Position numbers and translations under genes: made by a program. From NCBI RefSeq assembly GCF_030272615.1, contig NC_081414.1:339368502-339432501 (forward strand): a stretch of DNA of 64,000 bases. Reading direction: 5' to 3'. The DNA is from Cryptomeria japonica (Eukaryota > Streptophyta > Pinopsida > Cupressales > Cupressaceae). Below the pieces are notes generated by a model. It had not been told where the DNA came from and did not search any database. It was given only the letters and a program-made list of their open reading frames with translations. Of the stretch, positions 57,307 to 64,000 are shown piece by piece. Each line of letters starts with the position of its first letter. Position 1 is the first letter of the stretch.

Positions 57307-60300
57307 TGTTACCACGTCATTTTTCCTTCGTAATGGGGAAAAATTCCTTTCAGAGTCCTAGTCTTTCTTGTAATACCTCGGTTCAAGCCCTTAGTCCATT
57401 TCTAAATCATCTTTCAATAAAAAATGCCAAGTTTTAGTAATAGGTTGAACTCTGTGAACACTTTGAACCATCTTGAATCAGCTTCAATAGTTTAATTTAG
57501 GTTCCACAGGTTCTTAGGTGTTCAGGGGATTTTTCATAATAACATTTTCTTTAAGTGTTTTGCAGTGGCTCTTTAAGGGTTTTTGTTCAGTGAAATTTTA
57601 TGTCATCTCTATCCTGGTATTGAATTCATTGAACCAAGTTCAAAAGGTTCAAACATGTTCAACATGTTCAACATAGCACAAATGGTCAGCAGCTTGGCAT
57701 AATTAATAATCTCAGCAAAGATTTTTCCTGAGCGCAACGTACACCTTGAACTACTTAAACTCCAATGAAGTCTATTCAGGATGTTCATATGTGTTCAAAG
57801 TTGGTGGGTCCCATGGGTTAAATGATTTGATGGTGCATTGATTGCCAAATATGAGGAAGGTGAACCATATCTTAAGTGATGTCAATCCTTGGCTTTTCGA
57901 AGTAAGTAATCATTTCGGGAACTGGTGGTTACTTAAAAAATGCTGCCATGCATTTAATGCATGCGTGCGATGTCCAATCCACAAATTTAACACACTCAAA
58001 CTGACAATTGGAGTTATTGCACTTAATAGTTCTATATCATTGCCCTCGCTATAATGTATGAAGGATTAATTCTCTGAAAATTTGTTCCTTGCTGCTATGG
58101 TGTTTTTTTTTTCCTGGATAGAAATATTAATCGTCGGTAGTCGTCTGGTTGCTCAACTATGAAGGTGAGTCTATTTCTTGTTCTCTCCAGTAATTTTTAC
58201 CTATATTTATTCTCTCATAGTAGGGTTGCTGCAACAAAATAAGGCTTATCACTTTGAATTATGAAGTCCACACTACACTTGTTCGGGAATGTTTTTAGCC
58301 TTGCATGTACAGAGCCCATAGTTAGTGATACCGACCTTAAAGGGGAAAATCTTGAAGTTATAAAAGAAATCATATTCAAGGGAATTGATGGTTCTTTTGG
58401 TGTGGAGATTTTGAGTAGCAGTCTCATAGAGGCTGCATCTTTTCCCCCAGCTATCCCATGCCCAGAATTGGTTAGGGAATGTATCGCTAGGTATGATCCA
58501 GTCTCTGAGACCATTAGAAGAGATGATGGTGAAACCCTTCTTGCTATAAACCGTGAAGTAATTTCCTCTATCTTCAACATACTTGATTACTAGTTCTCCA
58601 ATTTTTCCCCTGCTCAGTCAATCACTGAGTTCAACGCGGATAGAATAGAACATTGAAATAATGTAGCAAAATACTAGTTGAAGGTTCCTCAAAGGGGTGG
58701 TTCCAGGTTCCCCAAGAATCCCAATAAGAATCACATGCTACCTCACATTCATGATGTCATGCTTTTGTTGCACCAAGTCAGAGGCTCTACAGAAGCCTAC
58801 AGTTTTGATGACTAGATTTATTGCTATGTGCAGCTAGTACTAGAGGGGAAGCAATACCTTGATTGGGCAGAACTCATTATTGATTCAATGAAGGGGCAAC
58901 TAAGTATGGCTAAACAATTTAAGTAGAATTTCTTTATGTCATTGTATCTTTTATACGATTTGGTGTGTGTTAAGGATTTAGTTGGAATACCAAGATAGTT
59001 CACTGAGGAGGATGTTCCCGTGTATGATTTCTACCCCATGCTGCAAAAGGATAATGCCTTGCAGGATTTCAGAAGGGTACACAATGCTTTTCTGGGTGAT
59101 TTGTGTTATGAATTGAAAAGTATGAAAACCAAAAGAATCTCCGAGGATGCGCAGACATTGATAAGGAGGTTTGGTAGTTTCTTTATCCAGTTTCCTCATT
59201 TCTGCTATATAAAAATAAGCAGCTTTGAAGAAGAACCCTTCAAGCTCTCTCATTTTTGTTTAGATTGCTTTGTTTTAGCAGAGATATGTAGGTAGCTGAC
59301 CCTTGTGATTAAAAAAGTGCAACCTAGGGATAAATGGGAGGGTCATTTTCCCATCCAAATAGGTGTGTTGTCTTGCAATTCAATGTCTGACGCCTTAAGT
59401 ATTGGAGCAGATCTCAAGAACTTCAATTTTTCCCTGTATCCTAAAAGGAAAGGTTTTAATAATAAGGGTTTTTCCTAAAGTCTTGGTTTAATGCCGTATC
59501 TCCCAATGACACAATTAGAGGACTTCTGGGAAGATTGTACTAATGAACTCAAGGTTTTCCAAAGGGGAAACATGAGGATGGTGTTAGAGCAAGTTATTTC
59601 ACTATAGGTAAAGCTAGACATTAAGGGGCTCGAAGAGGATTATCTAGAACTGTTTGAACCCAGATACTTAGCCCGTGTAGAAACTGAGATGCCTTCAATT
59701 AATTGGGATGAGGAACAAGAAGATGATATACAACTAAGAACCAAAGCAGTTTTGGAGAGAGCCATGGCATGGGTTTCTAGGAAGAAAGTAGTGAAATTAG
59801 GCATCAAGTCTAATTCTACGAGAAGTAATGAGGTTCCTCTGCGTTCACCAAAGAATTTTTCTAATAATGCTTCTATGCTTGTTCATGCAGGTAAAGATAA
59901 AAAGCCACCTCAGGTTAGACAAAAGTCTAATTCAGCTTTGGATTTTTGTACTCTTGGACATACCTGGTCACTAAGTGTTGCTCAGAGAAGGATGGATCAA
60001 GCTAAGGATATAGAGGTGAAGGATACAATTCTTGATGCCCAAATATTTGAAGTTGAGGACCTAGATAGCGATGTTCCTAGTTTCCTAGATTCCCATGCAA
60101 TAACCATAGCTATGACACCACCTTCCAAAGCGATCGAAGGAACAACCAGTTCTAGTGCAACTCCCAAGTGGTTAACCACTTCGGTAAACAAAAAGTGGAA
60201 TTTCCTTCCCATGACTATTCCAATTCAGGAGATGGTCTTGAAGTACACAGAGAAGGGCCCCAAGCCAAAAAATTTCAAAATAGCTGGCTGCCTAGATAAT

Positions 60301-62269
60301 GATGAAAGAACTGGAAAATGGGTCACCGAAATTGCCTCAAAAAGCCCAAGGATGAAAACAAGGAAACCAGTATAGATGATTTTGAGATCACTAAGGTGGA
60401 GCTAGGAAATATGAGTAGGGACTCAGACAATCATTTCTTCTAGGTATCAGCAAAGAAAATGCTCACCAGATCGGAGAGAGATGGGTGGGAAAAGAGAGAA
60501 CTAAAGCGACACATAAATATCCTTGCTCAGTTTATTGACAACATTGGTTGTTTTGGGGCACTCCCTATATCTCATGCTATGAAAAACTTTGATCCGACTT
60601 CACCTGAAAATAAAAAGTTAATGAGCTAGGTTCAATGGGCTAAAAGTATTGCAGAGGCCGTGGAGAGATGGATTAAAGGAAGAGTCAAGGAAGGAGAAAA
60701 GTATATCACTGACTCCCAGAAGTTATGTGATGAAATACAGAGCCTCATCACAGAAGTTCAAAATCAAATTTAACTATGGGTGAAAGAGGAACACAAATGG
60801 GAGAGCATCTTGTTGTTGTTCATTAAAATAGAAGAGTATGGAGTTACTCAATTCCTGACAGAGCATTCAATCAAATTGGTGACAGATGAATGCCAACTCT
60901 TCGTGCTGAAGAAGACCATAATGTGGTGAGTGCTTACCTTCAAATATGTGATCTTCGATGCTAAGAATTTTGTGTATTAACTCCAAGATCTCCAATGCAG
61001 TATAGTTAATGACAACAAGGTGGTTAACCCTGACCACGATTGGTAGTTGGGAATTTGCAGGCTGAACACACAGGATGCAATAAATTTTTTCTGAATATAC
61101 ATGGAGAAAATCAAAGCCAAGGGTAATTTCACTCCTGAGGATATAACATGGGTTGCTCAGATTGAGTCCATGACCTTTATTGGTAATGATTAGTTACCAA
61201 AACATGTTGAAAAGATGGTGAAACACCAGTGGAACAAGGAAGTGGCGAAGGCAAAGCTCAATGCGATTAAGGTTCCGAACAAATCTATAATCCAAGAACT
61301 CACGACCACCCAGGATGCCCAGGAAAGCGGAGAAGAAGATGATGATGGGAAAGCAGCATAATGCGTCGATCCAGGCTCCATTTTTGTTTATGTAATTTTC
61401 ATGTTTATGCAAAGACTTTGGAACATCTGTTCCAATTATATCTTGTTAGTTTCATAACTATTTTGGGGAGGTCGAGTTTTCAGGGAGACCTCCCCTGATA
61501 TAAAAACTATAAATTAAAGGAAGATAGATAGAATAGGGGTTAGATTTTGTGAATAATTTTAGTTAGTTTTTGGTTTTATTTTCCTCTATTTTGTAAAATT
61601 CATGTTCTATGGAAGGAGGGATCAGACTTTAAAATCTAGAATAGAAAAGGATTTATAGATGTATTGTTGTACCTTTGTCGCATGAAATATATATATGAGA
61701 TCATATGATTTTTGGGAGAAGGAAAATATGTGGGTTTTGAATATGTGTGGTTGCATATCTTTTCATATGTTGATCTAATCAAACAACAGTAATCACCTTT
61801 TCTAGTGCGGAAAATCATTATTTTTCTGGGACTCCTTCCTATGAGTTTTATTTTGTTAAAAAAAAAAGTTTTGTACTTGAAGATAGATTTGGTTTCTCTT
61901 ATCTATTCTTTTCTTATTTGAATTGTTCAAATGGTTTTCTAAACTTTGTTTCAGTTACTTCCATCCCTTGTGTTGAATCGATTGGAAAGTTAATTCTTTT
62001 TCTTTGAAATATGTGTGAAATATTGGCCTCTCATCCAAGAATGAAGTAGGCAGCCTTACATGCTTTTAGGTTAAAAGCATACCAATCAAAACTTAATTAG
62101 ATTATTCCCTGAATAACTAAGATAGGGAGTTGTACCTATGGAAAATTTAGAGGGAAGTGGTTTATATAACACTTACCCAACTGTTTAGTTGAACACTTGT
62201 CTTTAAAAGAAGGCGATAGAGTTTGAAATTGATCATATTTAAGAAAGGCAAAATCCGTTCACTAATAGA
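57307..62269 (+). repeat. E4 5' LTR, ~4.96 kb, containing a large ORF
   Basis: The left edge is set by the break in the E5 LTR and the TG dinucleotide. The right edge is set by the PBS-like site (last bases ACTAATAGA, not a canonical CA). Only one copy is in the window, so its terminal-repeat nature is inferred. The first part contains many GTTCAA/TTGAAC motifs. After the ORF an inverted repeat GGGGAGGTC...GAGACCTCCCC lies at ~61470-61495. Confidence 0.5.
58261..61361 (+). pseudogene. LTR-borne ORF, E4 copy
   Basis: It reads in frame 1 from MKSTLHLFGNVF to ~60375, then after a frame change to EESGEEDDDGKAA-like acidic residues at 61361. Conserved N-terminal motifs are RYDPVSETIRRDDGE, LLAINREVISSIF and LEGKQYLDW, matching E1 (RYDPVSRFIRGNEGE) and ORF B (VGKQYFDW). 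Residues ~480-700 are charged with basic patches (SRKKVVKLGIK). The last third is helical (KRHINILAQFIDNIG, KSIAEAVERWIKGRVKEGEKY). About a dozen stops are present. The true start could be upstream: a GAAGGTGAGT at 58160 and a CTCTCCAG at 58185 might be splice sites. The function is unknown. Confidence 0.6.
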
Positions 62270-62273
62270 TTTT

Positions 62274-62291
62274 TGGGGACTCTGTTGGGGA
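62274..62291 (+). promoter_or_regulatory. E4 primer-binding-site-like motif
   Basis: TGGGGACTCTGTTGGGGA lies just after the proposed LTR end and ~430 bp before gag. It closely follows the TGGCGACTCTGCTGGGGA form that I recall from Tat/Ogre-type gypsy elements (memory only). It is a different primer class from E2, E5 and E6. Confidence 0.55.
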
Positions 62292-62699
62292 TTAACAAAA
62301 CAAGTAGAACATTCAATAGACCAACATGCTATGAGAATGTAAGAGTTGTACTCAAAATTAACAATAACCACAGGCTTGCTTTGTCTAAAGAAGATTCCCA
62401 AAGTACAGGAATATTGTTGGGCTTGAAAGAATTGTTGAAGATCTGAGAACCCTAGGAGTAAAAACACTGGATTCTCGTCCTTATACCAGATCATAGAGTA
62501 GAGAGGGAATAATTGATAATTGTTTTGAAGAATTGCAAGTGTTGTAATTTGCCACAAATTTCACTCCCAAAAGAAATGCTAAATGTAGACCTTCCTCTCC
62601 TATCAGAACTACTCCTATACCTTCTGCTTCAAACCCTTGGCAAGCACTAAGGCTTACTGGAGTTAAAGCCCCTCCTCTAGTAACCATTTATCCTGTGTT

Positions 62700-64000
62700 C
62701 ATTATGGCCCAACCATGGGTTGCCACTATCAGACCTCTTGCTCTCAGAGCCCATAATCCACTTCCAAAAGGGGTGAGGGATGTCCTACCTAAGTGTAATG
62801 GAGATAGAAAAGTCTCAGTTGAAGAGCACTTGAATTCCTTCAATGTAGCCACTGGGATACTGGAAATATAATATGAAGATGTGGCCATTAGGCTTTTTGC
62901 CCAAACTCTTACTGAGGCGGTAGTAGATTGGTTCAGTCATTTGTGAGCGGGATCCATAATCGACTAGCAAACAATGAAAACTGCTTTTGAGAAAAGGTTC
63001 AAGAGCGCTGATGATGAACACTCTTTACTAGCTCAACTCACACAAATGGAAAAAGAAATTCATGAGCCAATGAGGGATTATGTAGCCAGGTACAATAAGA
63101 TTATCCATAAAATCCCTCTGGCCAAAAGACCAATTGTTGATAATCAACAATGTTTCTTCATAAACTCCATGCCTCCTGATGTAGGTTTCCACCTTAGAAG
63201 AAATAGGCTGGTTGATCTTGAGACTGCACAAAATGAAGTTATACAACTTGAAGATGACCTAATAACAACCAAGAAATAGAGAAAAGATGTATAAACTCCT
63301 CAAGGTCAACCCTAGACATCCACCTCTTCCACTGACCCAATTGTTCAACGACTCATCAATGATATGATTGCTTTGAAGAGGTAGATACCAAAGCTTGGAA
63401 ATTCCTATCCGTAGCCTTATCAAGATATAAGCAAAAAAACTCCAAATTAGTGCTATGGGTGATTGTTGCAATTGCCTATTGCTCCACAAAGATTACAAAT
63501 AGAGGCTCCCCCTAACAAGGGTGCTATGTGTTCATTTCATCTTACCATAGACCATGACAAGGATTCTTGTCCTGATATGATAAGACATGTTCAAATGCAA
63601 AACACAAAGGATGAATTAGGTGAGTTCACTAAAGAAAAGAAAATTCAAGAGGTACCTGGTGACTCTGGATCATTCTACCTCAAATATGAGTCGGATTCGG
63701 AAAGAGGTAGTAATATTTTGGCAACCCTTGAAGATCCTACATGTGCAATCCTTACAAGGAATCAATGAACTTCCCAGTCTTCCCCTTTTGTGAACCCTTA
63801 TGGAGGTAATTTCAAAGGTAAAGATCTCCCAAATAATAGCTTTCCCTCTCATTCAAAGACTCTTGAAGTTAGGATTTTGCAAAGGAATCATGAAGATAAA
63901 AATAGCTCTTCTTCTTCCTCCTCCTTTGACATCATTGAATTTTGTAAAGCTTCTACTGTTCAACTTTCCACTATTGAATATTTAAAACTAAACCTAAAAG
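62700..64000 (+). pseudogene. E4 gypsy gag (runs off the window)
   Basis: The frame has LPKGVRDVLPKCNGD, VAIRLFAQTLTEAVVDWF and then KTAFEKRFKSADDE and MRDYVARYNKIIHKIP, the usual order of a Tat/Athila-like gag core. Single stops occur near 62871, 62945 and 62967. After a linker with several stops, a region at 63.46-63.77 kb has CSFHLTIDHDKDSCPDM, a knuckle-like Cys/His arrangement. Acidic/Ser-rich sequence continues past the window end. It follows the PBS and so belongs to E4. Confidence 0.75.

Larger units (their letters stand above)
57307..64000 (+). mobile_element. E4: gypsy-type element with ORF-bearing LTR (5' part)
   Basis: It starts TGTTACCACG exactly where similarity between the two E5 LTRs ends, so it inserted into the E5 3' LTR (likely target GACAA, 57302-57306). 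It then has ~0.95 kb noncoding DNA, a ~3.1-kb ORF of the E1 family, ~0.9 kb noncoding DNA, a PBS-like site at 62274 and gypsy gag from ~62.7 kb. The rest lies beyond the window. Confidence 0.7.

Noticed and set aside
58150-58200. Small intron before the E4 ORF
   Set aside because: GGTGAGT and CTCTCCAG would bound only ~30 bases, too short for a normal plant intron, and the other copies do not conserve the sites.

Overview
The window looks like plant nuclear DNA from a large, repeat-rich genome. Every recognisable protein fragment comes from a transposable element: Ty3/gypsy, Ty1/copia, a plant L1-type LINE and a tRNA-derived SINE. Three primer-binding sites match the plant initiator-Met type (TGGTATCAGAGC). 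Almost all coding frames carry stops and frameshifts. I found no convincing host gene, rRNA, functional tRNA gene or CRISPR. A gymnosperm is my best guess because of element sizes and nesting depth, but this is not proven.

Layout. E1 (1 to ~18.86 kb, +) is a gypsy-like element without pol. Its 5' LTR is cut by the window edge. It then has a gag-like ORF from 2884, interrupted in frame at 4783/12816 by an 8.0-kb LINE (- strand, 16-bp target duplication), and a ~5.5-kb 3' LTR that carries a ~3.7-kb ORF. From 18.86 to 21.3 kb lies tandem-repeat DNA, including a regular 75-bp array. E2 (21309-34128, +) has copia-style ~970-bp LTRs, a coiled-coil/zinc-knuckle gag fragment and a long accessory ORF (ORF A) but no pol. 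ORF A is split by a second ORF-bearing unit (25249 to ~31.07 kb). E3 (34.33-37.35 kb) is a truncated copy of the E1-type LTR plus ORF and contains a small solo LTR. E5 (38210 onward, +) is a chromodomain-type gypsy element with an unusually long LTR (~4.6 kb). Its 5' LTR holds a complete copia element, E6 (39342-45984, - strand, TSD AGACC), and its 3' LTR holds a SINE (55843-56177). At 57306/57307 the E5 3' LTR is interrupted by E4, which starts TGTT, carries an ORF of the E1 family, and reaches a PBS-like site (62274) and gag (62.7-64 kb).

Main result. E1 and E4, and probably the unit inside E2, share one plan: ~1-1.3 kb of LTR DNA, an ATG ORF of ~3.1-3.7 kb, ~0.9-1.7 kb more LTR DNA, a GACTCT-type PBS, then gag. 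The simplest reading is a group of LTR retrotransposons that encode a large protein inside their ~5-kb LTRs. A tandem, shared-LTR arrangement is the main alternative. A second unusual feature is the LINE, which carries a third same-strand ORF between its RNase H domain and its 3' end, inside the target-site duplications.

The nesting gives relative ages. The LINE is younger than E1. The ORF-B unit is younger than E2. E6, the SINE and E4 are all younger than E5. Boundaries are from reading the sequence by eye; no alignment or database search was run.
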